A stretch of 64,000 bases of DNA from contig WFVA01000085.1 in the NCBI GenBank assembly GCA_015491895.1, positions 28,294 through 92,293 on the forward strand, given 5' to 3'. The notes below the pieces were generated by a model. It was not told the origin of the DNA, searched no databases, and saw only the letters and a list, made by a program, of their open reading frames with translations. Both the position numbers and the translations under genes were made by a program. Source of the stretch: Albidovulum sp. GTDB lineage: Bacteria > Pseudomonadota > Alphaproteobacteria > Rhodobacterales > Rhodobacteraceae. The stretch's first letter is position 1; each line of letters opens with the position of its first letter. This document shows positions 25,070-34,176 of this stretch, in pieces.

Positions 25070-26172
25070 GCCTCGAAGCGGATGTGCGCGCGGCGCTTTC
25101 GGAGGTGGTCGATCCCGGACGGGGGCAGGATCTGATCAGCGCCGGCATGGTAAAGGGGCTGCAGATCAGCGGCGACACGGTGCGGTTCGTGATCGAGGTG
25201 GACGCGGCGCGCGCGGGCGCGATGGAGCCCCTGCGCAAGGCGGCCGAGGAGGCGGTGCTGGCCGTGCCGGGCGTGGCGCGCGCGGCTGCGATCCTGACGG
25301 CGCATGCAGCCGAGGGCGAAGCCCGCGCCAACGCCGCGAAAGGGCCGAAGGGGCCGGCGCCCGATCTCGGCCTCGGCATGAAGAAGCCGGCCGCCCCGGC
25401 CAAGGCGCGCCCCGAGGGCGTGCGCCATGTGATCGCGGTGGCCTCGGGCAAGGGGGGCGTGGGCAAGAGCACGGTCACGGCCAATCTCGCCGTGGCGCTG
25501 GCGGCGCGCGGCAAACGGGTGGGCGTGCTCGACGCCGATGTTTACGGCCCGAGCCAGCCGCGGATGCTGGGCGTTTCGGGCCGCCCCTCGAGCCCCGACG
25601 GCACCACCATCCTGCCGCTTCGAAATCATGGCGTCACGCTGATGTCGCTCGGGCTGATGACGGGCGAGAACGAAGCGGTGATCTGGCGCGGTCCGATGCT
25701 GATGGGGGCACTCCAGCAGATGCTCGGGCAGGTGCAGTGGGGGCAGCTTGACGTGCTCCTAGTGGATCTGCCGCCGGGCACGGGGGATGTGCAGATGACG
25801 CTCGCGCAGAAGGTGCCGCTCACCGGCGCGATCATCGTTTCCACCCCCCAGGACATCGCCCTCATCGATGCGCGCAAGGGGATCGACATGTTCAACAGGA
25901 TGGAGGTGCCCATCCTGGGGCTGATCGAGAACATGGCCGCCTTCGTCTGCGATGGATGCGGCAAGGTGCACCATCCCTTCGGCCATGGCGGCGCGCGCGC
26001 GGAGGCCGAAAGGCTCGGCGTGCCCTTCCTCGGGGAAATCCCGCTTGATCTCGCGGTGCGCGTGGCGAGCGACAGCGGCGCGCCGGTGGTGCTCCAGAAC
26101 CCGGAAGGCCCCGAGGCGCAGGCCTTCTGGAAGATCGCGGACGGGCTGATCGGCGAAGGGGTGATCGGATGA
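25066..26172 (+). CDS. Mrp/ApbC-family iron-sulfur cluster carrier ATPase
   Basis: A 368-residue P-loop protein of the Mrp/NBP35 family, which carries [4Fe-4S] clusters to apo-enzymes. An N-terminal MIP18-like domain (residues 1-85) is followed by the deviant Walker A GKGGVGKST near residue 130, DADVYGPSQPRML, DLPPGTGDVQMTL and the cluster-binding CDGC motif near 298. It overlaps both neighbours by 4 bp. In this setting the likely client is the FDH complex or the polyferredoxin; a general housekeeping role is also possible. Confidence 0.9.
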   Translation: MSLEADVRAALSEVVDPGRGQDLISAGMVKGLQISGDTVRFVIEVDAARAGAMEPLRKAAEEAVLAVPGVARAAAILTAHAAEGEARANAAKGPKGPAPDLGLGMKKPAAPAKARPEGVRHVIAVASGKGGVGKSTVTANLAVALAARGKRVGVLDADVYGPSQPRMLGVSGRPSSPDGTTILPLRNHGVTLMSLGLMTGENEAVIWRGPMLMGALQQMLGQVQWGQLDVLLVDLPPGTGDVQMTLAQKVPLTGAIIVSTPQDIALIDARKGIDMFNRMEVPILGLIENMAAFVCDGCGKVHHPFGHGGARAEAERLGVPFLGEIPLDLAVRVASDSGAPVVLQNPEGPEAQAFWKIADGLIGEGVIG

Positions 26173-26897
26173 GGGAGCTTGACGAGGATACGGCCCCGCC
26201 GAGCTTCCCGCCGCTTCTGCGCGGCGAGAGCGTGCCGGCGGCGACGGATCCGCTCGCCAAGGCCATGGCCGCGGGCATGAAGGGCGCGGATCCCGGGCTC
26301 GTGCTGTGGTCGCGCGATGAAACCAATGCGCGGGTGGCGGTGCTGTTTGCGCCCGAGCTCCCGCTGCGAAAGGCCATTGGCGGCGCATTTGCGGTGAAGC
26401 TCGGCATGGCGGACGCGCTCGGAGCATTGGCCCCGCCCGAGGTGGCGGTGCATTTCAACTGGCCCGGGCGTTTCCGTATCAACGGGGTGCTTTGCGGCGT
26501 GCTGCGCGCCGCCGCCTCCGGCAGCGATCCCGAAGCCGTGCCCGATTGGCTGGCGATCGCCGTCACCATCCCGATCCTGCCCACCGGCACACACGAGCCG
26601 GGGCATACGCCCGATGTCACGACCCTACATGACGAAGGCTGCGGCGAGATCACTGCTCCGCGCCTGATCGAAAGCTTCGCCCGCCACATGCTTGTCTGGA
26701 TCAATCGCTTCGAAAACGAGGGCCTTGCGCCCCTGCACAAGGCCTGGTGCCAGAAATGCGAGGAAATCGGCACGGAGGTGAACCAGCCGGAAGAGGGGCT
26801 TTTCCTCGGGCTCGATGAAGAGGGCGGCATGATCCTGCGCCGGGGCGATGAAACCCGGATCATCCCGCTCACCACCCTGCTGGAGGGAACCTCATGA
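26169..26897 (+). CDS. Biotin/lipoate protein ligase-like protein
   Basis: A 242-residue protein of the biotin/lipoate A/B ligase family with a C-terminal DUF4444-like part. Ligase-fold elements include ADALGALAPPEVAVHFNWPG near residue 80 and CGEITAPRLIESFARHMLVWINR near 155. The canonical GRGR-type biotin-ligase motif is not visible, so the activity may differ. Tight ATGA overlaps with the Mrp gene and the DUF6505 gene suggest a shared process near FDH maturation. Confidence 0.75.
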   Translation: MRELDEDTAPPSFPPLLRGESVPAATDPLAKAMAAGMKGADPGLVLWSRDETNARVAVLFAPELPLRKAIGGAFAVKLGMADALGALAPPEVAVHFNWPGRFRINGVLCGVLRAAASGSDPEAVPDWLAIAVTIPILPTGTHEPGHTPDVTTLHDEGCGEITAPRLIESFARHMLVWINRFENEGLAPLHKAWCQKCEEIGTEVNQPEEGLFLGLDEEGGMILRRGDETRIIPLTTLLEGTS

Positions 26898-27385
26898 AAC
26901 TCGCCCGCACCCTGCGCCTCGACATTTCCGACACCCAGGTTTTCGAGCACCCGGCCGAACCGGGGGAATGGGCCGTATCCGGCGGGTTTGCCTTTTCGAA
27001 CTGGGAGGAGAGCGATCTCGTGGGCAAGGCGCGCCAGGCCTTCGCCAACGGCTGGCTCGGGCTGGAAAGCTTCGGGCGCGCCACATTCGTTGCCGTAACC
27101 CCGATCACCGAAGCGGAATACGAAGCGGCGACAGATGCGCTTGCGCGCCATTTCGTGGAGGGCTGGGGCGCGCCTTCGCTCGAAGCCGCGCGCCCGGTGG
27201 CCGAGGAAGAACTCGCCCATATGCGCGCCATGTGCGAGGATCACCCCGATAACACGCTCCTCACCGTCGCGCGCGAACTGACGGAAGCGGGCGTGCGCGA
27301 AACCTTCCGCGTGATCCCGCCTAGGGATGCGCCGCTTGAAAGCATTGCCGTCCACGCCACGCCGGGAAGCGAAGGCGAGCCCTGA
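26894..27385 (+). CDS. DUF6505 family protein
   Basis: A 163-residue cytosolic protein matching DUF6505, opening MKLARTLRLDISDTQVFEHP and containing GGFAFSNWEESDLVGKARQAF. Function is unknown. It overlaps the ligase-like gene by 4 bp and is last in the operon DUF6494-mrp-ligase-DUF6505. Its stop touches the stop of the convergent ChaN-like gene with no intervening base. Confidence 0.78.
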   Translation: MKLARTLRLDISDTQVFEHPAEPGEWAVSGGFAFSNWEESDLVGKARQAFANGWLGLESFGRATFVAVTPITEAEYEAATDALARHFVEGWGAPSLEAARPVAEEELAHMRAMCEDHPDNTLLTVARELTEAGVRETFRVIPPRDAPLESIAVHATPGSEGEP

Positions 27386-28243
27386 TTACCCGCCTCCGCG
27401 CAGGCGCGCGCAAGGATCGGGGCGCTCGGCCGCCGGTGTGACCACCCAGAAATCGAAGGGCGGGTTCTCTCCACCCTCCGAGGCCGCCCCCTCGCCCGCC
27501 TCGAGGAACCCGACAGAGATCACCGAAATCTCCGGCGCCGCCTTTTTCAGAAGCGCCGGCGCGCCCCAGTCGCGCCGCGCATGGCCATTGCCGGTGATCA
27601 CCACCACCGGCCCGCCGGTTTCGCGCCAGGCCCGCAGGGCCGCTTCGGCAAGCGCGCCATCGCGCAGGCGCTGGGCCTCCACCATGCCGCCCATCATCTC
27701 GCGCGGCATGGCCCGGCAATGGGCTTCGTATTGCTCGTCGATACGGGCCTCGAGCTCATCTTCCGGCAACGCCCGATCAAGCCCGAAACGCGTCGCGCCT
27801 TCGCCGAATACCGCTGCCGCGCCTTCCTCGAAGGCCCGGCGCGCCTCGGGGCGGGGGCGGGCGGCGCCGTAGATCCGGGCCGTACCAAGCGCGCGGAAGA
27901 TCGGATAGTAGATCGCGAAATCCGGCCAGCCCGCTTCCTCCCAGCCGAGCGCCCTGCCAAGCGCTGCGCCATCGGCGAGGAGATCGGGCGTGATGCGGGA
28001 GGCCTGCCCGGGCGTCAGCATCTCGAACACCACCGCCCGCGGCCCGATTGCCGCGATCGCACGCGCCTGGCCCGCGTGATGGCGCGGGTTGTCGTGCACT
28101 TCGCCCAGAAATACCACATCCGCCGGCGGCAGTTCGGAAAGCGCCTCCATTGGGATTTCACCTGCCCGCGCCCCGGCCACGGGCAGCAGGGGCGCGGCCA
28201 GCGCCATGCACAGGGCCGTGATTATCCGCATCATGCGCTTCAC
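27386..28243 (-). CDS. ChaN-family haem-binding (lipo)protein
   Basis: A 285-residue exported protein of the ChaN/DUF399 family, linked to haem or iron handling. It has a signal peptide (MALAAPLLPVAGARA), the N-terminal motif VVFLGEVHDNPRHHAGQ near residue 43, and VVVITGNGHARRDWGAP near 225; the two His-bearing motifs are typical. No lipobox cysteine is visible, so it is probably soluble and periplasmic. It is apparently a single minus-strand gene. Confidence 0.83.
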   Translation of the reverse strand: MKRMMRIITALCMALAAPLLPVAGARAGEIPMEALSELPPADVVFLGEVHDNPRHHAGQARAIAAIGPRAVVFEMLTPGQASRITPDLLADGAALGRALGWEEAGWPDFAIYYPIFRALGTARIYGAARPRPEARRAFEEGAAAVFGEGATRFGLDRALPEDELEARIDEQYEAHCRAMPREMMGGMVEAQRLRDGALAEAALRAWRETGGPVVVITGNGHARRDWGAPALLKKAAPEISVISVGFLEAGEGAASEGGENPPFDFWVVTPAAERPDPCARLRGGG

Positions 28244-28313
28244 CTCCGCATTTTCATCGCCTCCGGGGGCGTTCCCCCTTACCTGCGCATTCTCATCCTG
28301 CTAGGCAAGGGCC

Positions 28314-28850
28314 ATGACGTTCCCTTCTCTCACCCTCATCCTCGGCGGTGCCGCCTCCGGCAAATCCGCCTTCGCCGAAAGGCTGGTGGAATCGCAGGCG
28401 GAAAACCGCCTCTACATCGCCACCGCCGAAGCGCATGACGGCGAAATGGCGGAAAAGATCGCCGCCCACAGGGCGCGGCGCGGCGCGGGCTGGCGCACGG
28501 CGGAAGCCCCGCTCGATCCTGCCCCCGCGCTGACCTCGGCAACGGCGGGCGAGGTGGTGCTGCTCGATTGCGCCACGCTCTGGCTTGCCAACCATATCAT
28601 GGCCGGCAACGATCCTCACGCTGCCACCGAGGCCCTTGAGGCTGCGCTCGCCGCCTGCCCCGCCCCGGTGGTGATCGTTTCCAACGAAACCGGCATGGGC
28701 ATCGTGCCCGAAAGCCCGCTCGCCCGCCGCTTCCGCGCCGCTCAGGGCGCGCTCAACCAGCGGCTTGCGGCGCGCGCGGGGCTTGTCGTGATGGTGATTG
28801 CGGGATTGCCCCTGGTGCTGAAGGGCGCGCTGCCGGAGGCCGCCTCATGA
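28314..28850 (+). CDS. cobP: Adenosylcobinamide kinase / cobinamide-phosphate guanylyltransferase
   Basis: Bifunctional enzyme (CobP/CobU) that phosphorylates adenosylcobinamide and attaches GMP in nucleotide-loop assembly of B12. The 178-residue product has the P-loop LILGGAASGKSAFAERLV at its start and SNETGMGIVPESPLARRFR near residue 120, both family hallmarks. It overlaps the next gene by 4 bp. It complements bluB at 313 and serves B12-dependent enzymes such as the mutase at 59060. Confidence 0.92.
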   Translation: MTFPSLTLILGGAASGKSAFAERLVESQAENRLYIATAEAHDGEMAEKIAAHRARRGAGWRTAEAPLDPAPALTSATAGEVVLLDCATLWLANHIMAGNDPHAATEALEAALAACPAPVVIVSNETGMGIVPESPLARRFRAAQGALNQRLAARAGLVVMVIAGLPLVLKGALPEAAS

Positions 28851-29425
28851 TCCGCTGGTGGTGGGTGCGCCACGGGCCGACCCGTCAGAAGGCCCTCGCC
28901 GGCTGGCGCGATGTGCCCGCCGATCTCTCCGATACCCCCCGCCTCGAACGCCTCGCCGCGGCGCTCCCCGAAGGCGCGCCGGTGATCTCTTCCGATCTCG
29001 CCCGCGCCGTTGCCACCGCCGATGCCATCGCCGGGCCACGCCCCCGCCTGCCCCATGCGCCCGCGCTGCGGGAGATCCACTTCGGCAAATGGGAAGGCCT
29101 CACCCATGACGAGATCGCCGCCCGCGATCCCGCCCTCAGCCGCCGCTACTGGGAAGAGCCGGGCGAGATCGCCCCCCCCGGCGGCGAGAGCTGGAACGCT
29201 GCGGCCGAGCGCGTGGCCCGCTTCGTGGCAGGGATGAACGCCCGCCACCGCGATGCCGACATCATCGCCGTGGCCCATTTCGGCGTGATCCTCACCCAGG
29301 TTCAACAGGCCCTCGCCATCACCCCGCAACAGGCCCTCGCCCACCGGATCGACCCCCTCTCGCTCACCCGCCTCGATTGGGACGGCCGCCGCTGGGAAGC
29401 ACGCATGATCAATCATCATCCCTGA
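28847..29425 (+). CDS. Histidine phosphatase, probable alpha-ribazole phosphatase
   Basis: A 192-residue phosphoglycerate-mutase-like phosphatase. It has the catalytic VRHGPT at residues 7-12, the conserved ISSDLARAVATADAI, the acidic EIHFGKWEGLTHDEI and a second catalytic histidine in VAHFGVI near 148. Coupling (ATGA) to cobP makes the CobC role, removing phosphate from alpha-ribazole phosphate or cobalamin phosphate, the best reading. Sequence alone does not exclude another small phosphate ester. Confidence 0.8.
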   Translation: MIRWWWVRHGPTRQKALAGWRDVPADLSDTPRLERLAAALPEGAPVISSDLARAVATADAIAGPRPRLPHAPALREIHFGKWEGLTHDEIAARDPALSRRYWEEPGEIAPPGGESWNAAAERVARFVAGMNARHRDADIIAVAHFGVILTQVQQALAITPQQALAHRIDPLSLTRLDWDGRRWEARMINHHP

Positions 29426-29483
29426 TGGCATTGCTCACAAACCATTGCTTTGCCGGCACGCCCCTCCATGGCAGACTGGCCGC

Positions 29484-30170
29484 ATGACCTATGATCTCCA
29501 TATCGGCGACCAGTCCTTTTCGAGCTGGTCGCTGCGCGGCTGGCTGATGTTCGAGAAATTCGGCATCCCCTGCCGGGTTCACATGGCCGGCCTCTATTCC
29601 GGCACGCTGCGGGAAGATCTCGCGGATCTGGCGCCGGCGCGCTACGTGCCGGTGATGCGCACCCCCGAGGGCATTGCCGTCGGGGATACGCTGGCCATGG
29701 CCGAAACCCTCGCCGAGCGCCACCCGGATGCGGGCCTGTGGCCCTCCGATCCCGCCGCCCGGGCGCTGGCGCGCTGGCTGGTGGCGGAGATGCACTCGGG
29801 CTTCACCGCCCTGCGCAATGAATGCCCGATGCAGCTTCTGCTTCAATATGAGGATTTCCCGGTATCCGATGCGGTGAAGGCCGATCTCGATCGCCTCCAG
29901 GAGCTCTGGGCACTCGCCCGCAGCCGCTATGGCTCAGAGAGCCCCTGGCTGTTTGGCGCGTATTCGCTGGCAGACGTCTTCTACGCCCCCGTCGCGGCGC
30001 GCATCGCGGGCTATGGCCTGCCGGTCGGCGACGGGGCGCAGGAATATGTCATGGCCCATCTCGAAGATCCGGCATTCCGGCAGTGGCGCGCAATGGGGCT
30101 GACAAAAACCTACGATCCCGTGCCCTATGCGCTCGATCTTCCCAAAAGGAAATGGCCCGGCCCGGAATGA
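29484..30170 (+). CDS. Glutathione S-transferase family protein
   Basis: A 228-residue cytosolic GST with an N-terminal thioredoxin-like domain (residues 1-80) opening MTYDLHIGDQSFSSWSLRGW, where SSWSLR carries the likely glutathione-activating serine. A helical C-terminal domain contains FGAYSLADVFYAPVAARI. Substrate is unknown. I use 29484 as start since it matches the family N-terminus; an ATG at 29445 would add unrelated residues. Confidence 0.85.
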   Translation: MTYDLHIGDQSFSSWSLRGWLMFEKFGIPCRVHMAGLYSGTLREDLADLAPARYVPVMRTPEGIAVGDTLAMAETLAERHPDAGLWPSDPAARALARWLVAEMHSGFTALRNECPMQLLLQYEDFPVSDAVKADLDRLQELWALARSRYGSESPWLFGAYSLADVFYAPVAARIAGYGLPVGDGAQEYVMAHLEDPAFRQWRAMGLTKTYDPVPYALDLPKRKWPGPE

Positions 30171-30190
30171 CACCCCCGCCACGAGCGGCC

Positions 30191-30212
30191 CGGCAGAAAA
30201 CATTTCCTGCCG
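30191..30212. promoter_or_regulatory. Short dyad between the GST gene and comM
   Basis: CGGCAG (30191-30196) and CTGCCG (30207-30212) flank ten A/T-rich bases, 20 bp after the GST stop. A T tract does not follow at once, so this is only a weak terminator candidate. Confidence 0.25.
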
Positions 30213-30267
30213 CCCCGGGCGCATGGGCGCGTTTCTTGGATCTTTACAATTCGTAAACCACTCCCGC

Positions 30268-30276
30268 GTTAACCAT
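30268..30276 (+). promoter_or_regulatory. CtrA-type half-site upstream of comM
   Basis: GTTAACCAT lies 33 bp before the comM start. It contains TTAACCAT, the half-site form associated with CtrA-controlled genes in Rhodobacterales. CtrA control of DNA-uptake genes is established in Rhodobacter capsulatus, which makes the position meaningful. A nine-base match alone is not proof. Confidence 0.45.
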
Positions 30277-30308
30277 GATTGAAACTGTCGGCGAAGGGAG
30301 CGGAGCGC

Positions 30309-31829
30309 ATGGTGGCGCGGGCCTATACGGTGGCCTTCGAGGGCATGGAGGCACGCGTGATCGAGGTGCAATGCGCGCTGAGCGCCGGCCTGCCCAGCTT
30401 CTCGATCGTCGGCCTCCCCGACAAGGCCGTATCGGAAGCGCGCGAAAGGGTGCGCGCGGCGCTTTCGGCGCTGAAGATCGCCCTGCCCTCCAGGAGGATC
30501 ACCATCAATCTTTCCCCCGCCGACCTCCTGAAGGCGGGCGCGCATTTCGATCTGCCGATCGCCCTTTCCCTCCTGGCCGCGCTGGAAATCGTCCCGCCCG
30601 ACAAGGTGGAAAACACGATCGCGCTCGGCGAGCTTTCGCTTGACGGCACGCTGGTGCCCATCACCGGCGCGCTGCCCGCGGCGCTTGCGGCCGCCGCGGA
30701 AAAGCGCAGCCTGCTCTGCCCCGAAGGCTGTGGCCGAGAAGCCGCCTGGGTGGGGGATACGGATGTGTTCGCGGCCCCGGATCTGGCCCGGGCAACGGCG
30801 CATCTGACAGGCGCCTCTCCCCTCCAGCCGGCAGCGCCGGGTGAGGTTCTGGCCGAGGAGAATTGCCGGGATCTTCGCGATGTAAAGGGCCAGGAGCGCG
30901 CCAAGCGGGCGCTCGAGATCGCCGCCGCCGGGCGCCATCACATGCTGATGACGGGGCCGCCGGGCGCGGGCAAATCCATGCTGGCGGCGAGGCTCCCCGG
31001 GCTCCTGCCGCCCCTGAGCCCGGAGCAGGCGCTCGAAACCTCTGTCATCCATTCCCTCGCCGGCCAGATCCGCGACGGTGGCATTTCCCGCCGCCCCCCC
31101 TTTCGCCAGCCCCATCACACGGCTTCCATGGCGGCCATCGTCGGCGGCGGGCGCGGCGCCATGCCCGGAGAGATCTCGCTCGCCCATAACGGCGTGCTGT
31201 TCATGGACGAATTCCCCGAGTTCAGCCGCGCTGTGCTCGAGACCCTGCGCCAGCCCGTCGAAACCGGAGAGGTGACGATATCGCGCGCAAATGCCCATGT
31301 GCGCTATCCCTGCCGCTTCCTCTTGGTGGCCGCGGCCAATCCCTGCCGGTGCGGCCACCTCAGCGATCCTTCACGCGCCTGCAACCGCGCGCCCCTGTGC
31401 TCGGAGGATTACATGGGCCGGATCTCGGGGCCTCTGATGGATCGCTTCGATCTGCGCATCGAGCTGCCGCCCGTCAGCATCCGGGATCTCGATCTCCGGC
31501 AGGAGGGGGAAGGAGAAAGCTCCGCCGAGGTCGCGGCGCGGGTTCTGCAGGCGCATGAAATGCAGCGCCGGCGCTTTGCGGGTAAGCCCGGCCTCTTCAC
31601 CAATGCCGATGCCGAGGGCAGTATCCTTGGCGAAATCGCCCGGCCCGACGAGGAAGGGCGCGCCATGCTGAGCCGGGCGGCGGAGAGCTTCGGGCTCAGC
31701 GCCAGAGGCTATCACCGCATCCTGCGCGTGGCGCGCACCATCGCCGATCTCGAGGGCAGCGAGCAGGTCCGCCACCCCCATCTCGCCGAAGCGCTCAGCT
31801 ATCGCCTCGTTTCCCGGAGCGCTGCCTGA
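30309..31829 (+). CDS. comM: YifB/ComM-family Mg-chelatase-like AAA+ ATPase
   Basis: A 506-residue AAA+ protein. In ComM, a hexameric helicase, it promotes branch migration during integration of incoming DNA. A Lon-like N-terminal domain (FEGMEARVIEVQC; GLPSFSIVGLPDKAVSEAR) precedes Walker A GPPGAGKSML near residue 220 and Walker B HNGVLFMDEFPEFSR near 300. CRFLLVAAANPCRCGH follows, and the C-terminal domain contains RGYHRILRVARTIADLEG. The start at 30309 has GAAGGGAGCGGAG upstream. Its 3' end overlaps the convergent esterase gene by 35 bp. Confidence 0.9.
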   Translation: MVARAYTVAFEGMEARVIEVQCALSAGLPSFSIVGLPDKAVSEARERVRAALSALKIALPSRRITINLSPADLLKAGAHFDLPIALSLLAALEIVPPDKVENTIALGELSLDGTLVPITGALPAALAAAAEKRSLLCPEGCGREAAWVGDTDVFAAPDLARATAHLTGASPLQPAAPGEVLAEENCRDLRDVKGQERAKRALEIAAAGRHHMLMTGPPGAGKSMLAARLPGLLPPLSPEQALETSVIHSLAGQIRDGGISRRPPFRQPHHTASMAAIVGGGRGAMPGEISLAHNGVLFMDEFPEFSRAVLETLRQPVETGEVTISRANAHVRYPCRFLLVAAANPCRCGHLSDPSRACNRAPLCSEDYMGRISGPLMDRFDLRIELPPVSIRDLDLRQEGEGESSAEVAARVLQAHEMQRRRFAGKPGLFTNADAEGSILGEIARPDEEGRAMLSRAAESFGLSARGYHRILRVARTIADLEGSEQVRHPHLAEALSYRLVSRSAA

Positions 31830-32727
31830 TCCATTGCGCAAGTTCGCCAAGCGTGGCCTCGGCCTCCGGCAGGAAATCGTGGAACATGGGCCAGACATGG
31901 GGATGATCGCGCTCGATGGTCAGCGCGGTATCAACGCCCCCGGCGCGGAGCTTTTGCGCCATCCGGCGGCTGTCATCCAGCAATATCTCCGTATCGCCGG
32001 CGGCAAGCCAGGCCGGACATGCGCCCGCAAGATCGGCAAAAAGCGGTGAGGCGCGGGGATCCTCGGGCGGGGCATCGCGCAGATAGAGCTTGGCCAGCTC
32101 GCTGGCCCGGGATGCAGGCAGAACGACATCCCGCGCGGCGTTTTCCCGAAACGACGCCCCCGAAAAGGTGAAATCCAGCATGGGCGAGAAGGCGAAAACC
32201 GCAGCCGGCATGGGCAGGCCATTGGCCCTGATCGCGGCAAGCAGGGAAAAGGCCAGCCCGCCGCCGGCGCTGTCGCCCCCGAGGAAGATGCGGTTTGCCG
32301 GAACGCCGCGATCGAGAATGCTGCGGTAAGCGCCAACCGCATCTGCAAAGGCGCCGGGGAAGGGGTGCTCCGGCGCAAGCCGGTATCGGGGCAGGCAGGC
32401 GGGAAGGCCCACAAGCCCGGAGAGCCGGGCGAGCATCGCGCGGTGGGTTCGCGGTGATCCGAACACGAACCCGCCGCCGTGAAAATAGAGGATCATGCCC
32501 TTTGCGGGATCGCCATCCACATCCCGGCTCAGGGCCCAGAGCGCCGGAATTTCCCGGCCCGCATCGGCCAGCAGATCATCGCGAAACCGGCTGCCCCCGG
32601 GCGGGCGAAAGAACAGGCGGGCCTTGCGCTCGAAACTGCGGCGCAGCCTGAATGGTTCGGCGCGCGCGAGATGAGGCTTTTCAAAGAGCTTCAGCGCCCG
32701 GTTGAGAAGCCGCAGGCGGAAGCTCAC
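31795..32727 (-). CDS. Alpha/beta hydrolase, hormone-sensitive lipase family
   Basis: A 310-residue esterase. The oxyanion-hole motif [13 protein letters not shown] is near residue 82, the nucleophile elbow GGDSAGGG near 150 and the likely acid and base in [10 protein letters not shown] and [12 protein letters not shown] near 285, so the triad is complete. No signal peptide is evident. The substrate is probably a short-chain ester. It overlaps comM tail-to-tail and its start overlaps the gshB stop by 4 bp. Confidence 0.87.
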   Translation of the reverse strand: MSFRLRLLNRALKLFEKPHLARAEPFRLRRSFERKARLFFRPPGGSRFRDDLLADAGREIPALWALSRDVDGDPAKGMILYFHGGGFVFGSPRTHRAMLARLSGLVGLPACLPRYRLAPEHPFPGAFADAVGAYRSILDRGVPANRIFLGGDSAGGGLAFSLLAAIRANGLPMPAAVFAFSPMLDFTFSGASFRENAARDVVLPASRASELAKLYLRDAPPEDPRASPLFADLAGACPAWLAAGDTEILLDDSRRMAQKLRAGGVDTALTIERDHPHVWPMFHDFLPEAEATLGELAQWIRQRSGKRGDS

Positions 32728-33665
32728 GGCAAACGCGCCTCGATCGCCTGCCAGATCCTTTCGGCCACATTCACCCCGTCAAAACGCTCAAGCTCCTGAA
32801 TACCCGTCGGAGAGGTGACGTTGATTTCGGTCAGATAATCGCCGATCACGTCGATCCCCACGAATATCTGCCCCCTCTCGCGCAGCAGAGGGCCGATCCG
32901 GGCGCAGATCTCGAGATCCCGATCCGTGAGCCCGATCTTCTCGGGGCGCCCGCCCACATGCATGTTGGAGCGCGTCTCACCTGCTGCCGGAACCCGGTTG
33001 ATCGCGCCTGCGGGCTCGCCATCCACAAGGATGATCCGCTTGTCGCCATTGGCGACATCGGGAAGGAATTTCTGCACGATCAGGGGTTCGTTGCTGAGGC
33101 TGGTGAAAAGCTCGTGAAGCGAGGCGAGATTGCGATCGCTGGGATCAAGCCGGAAGACACCAGCGCCGCCATTGCCGTAGAGCGGCTTCAGAATGATATC
33201 CCCGTGCTCCGCCTTGAAGGCACGGATCAGATCGAGATCACGCGCGATCATCGTCGGCGGGGTGAGATCGGGAAAGGAGAGGACGAGAAGCTTCTCGGGG
33301 AAATTGCGCACCCAGAAGGAATCATTCACGATCAGGGTGCGCTCGCGGATCATGTCGAGAAGATGGGTCGTGGTGATGTATCCCATGTCGAACGGCGGAT
33401 CCTGGCGCAGCCAGACCACATCCCACTCTCCGAGATCGATATCCTGTTCAGGGCCAAGCTCGTAATGCGCTCCGGCCACCCTCCGCACGCACATGGGCCA
33501 GCCCCGCGCCATGACGCGACCCTCGCTGTAATAAAGCCTGTCAGGCGTATAATGAAACAGCTCATGCCCGCGCGCCTGCGCTTCCTCGGCAAGGCGAAAA
33601 CTGCTGTCGGCCTCAATGTCGACAGACTGGATCGGATCCATCTGGAAGGCGACCTTGAGGGGCAT
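32724..33665 (-). CDS. gshB: Glutathione synthetase
   Basis: ATP-grasp enzyme joining glycine to gamma-glutamylcysteine, the last step of glutathione synthesis. The 313-residue product opens [20 protein letters not shown], then [16 protein letters not shown] near residue 95, [17 protein letters not shown] near 170 and [20 protein letters not shown] near 275. The start at 33665 follows GCAGGAGAG. In many alphaproteobacteria gshB sits with rsmI/yraN, as here. Confidence 0.95.
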   Translation of the reverse strand: MPLKVAFQMDPIQSVDIEADSSFRLAEEAQARGHELFHYTPDRLYYSEGRVMARGWPMCVRRVAGAHYELGPEQDIDLGEWDVVWLRQDPPFDMGYITTTHLLDMIRERTLIVNDSFWVRNFPEKLLVLSFPDLTPPTMIARDLDLIRAFKAEHGDIILKPLYGNGGAGVFRLDPSDRNLASLHELFTSLSNEPLIVQKFLPDVANGDKRIILVDGEPAGAINRVPAAGETRSNMHVGGRPEKIGLTDRDLEICARIGPLLRERGQIFVGIDVIGDYLTEINVTSPTGIQELERFDGVNVAERIWQAIEARLP

Positions 33666-33795
33666 GCACACTCTCCTGCTGTCCACCACAGCCTGACAAG
33701 GCGAATGACGGGTTTTCCTGCTTGATGCGGAAATATCCGAAGGAAACAGGGGAAAGGCAAGCACATCGAAAAACGGCCTGCCGCAAGGGAGATGT

Positions 33796-34176
33796 TCACA
33801 TCATCATGAACGCATTTTCCAGTATCTCGATCTCTCCCGCCTCATTGACAAGCGCGACGTCGAAACGTGCCTCCGTATCCATACCACGGGGTTCGGAAGC
33901 GAGATATTCGGATGCCGTATCGTAGATCCGGGCGATCTGGCGCCGACTCACCCGATCCGCCGCCCTCTCAAAACTGCGGCTCTTCTTGACCTCGATGAAG
34001 ACAATCGCTTCGCCATCCCGCGCCACCAGATCGATCTCGCCCGCGCTCCCGCGCCAGCGCTGCTGCCCGATCTCCATGCCCCGGCGCGCATATTCGCGCG
34101 CAACAATGGCCTCCGCCACAAGGCCGGCATGATGATTCGTTTTTCCGCGTTGCGCCCATACCGCTGTCCTAGCCAT
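33796..34176 (-). CDS. YraN/UPF0102 family nuclease-like protein
   Basis: A 126-residue protein of the YraN (UPF0102) family with a Holliday-junction-resolvase-like fold. The restriction-type catalytic residues are in [19 protein letters not shown] (Glu/Asp, then E-x-K), near residues 58-78. The N-terminal helix has [19 protein letters not shown]. Its exact role is unsettled. The ATG overlaps the rsmI stop by 8 bp, a common rsmI-yraN coupling. Confidence 0.88.
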   Translation of the reverse strand: MARTAVWAQRGKTNHHAGLVAEAIVAREYARRGMEIGQQRWRGSAGEIDLVARDGEAIVFIEVKKSRSFERAADRVSRRQIARIYDTASEYLASEPRGMDTEARFDVALVNEAGEIEILENAFMMM

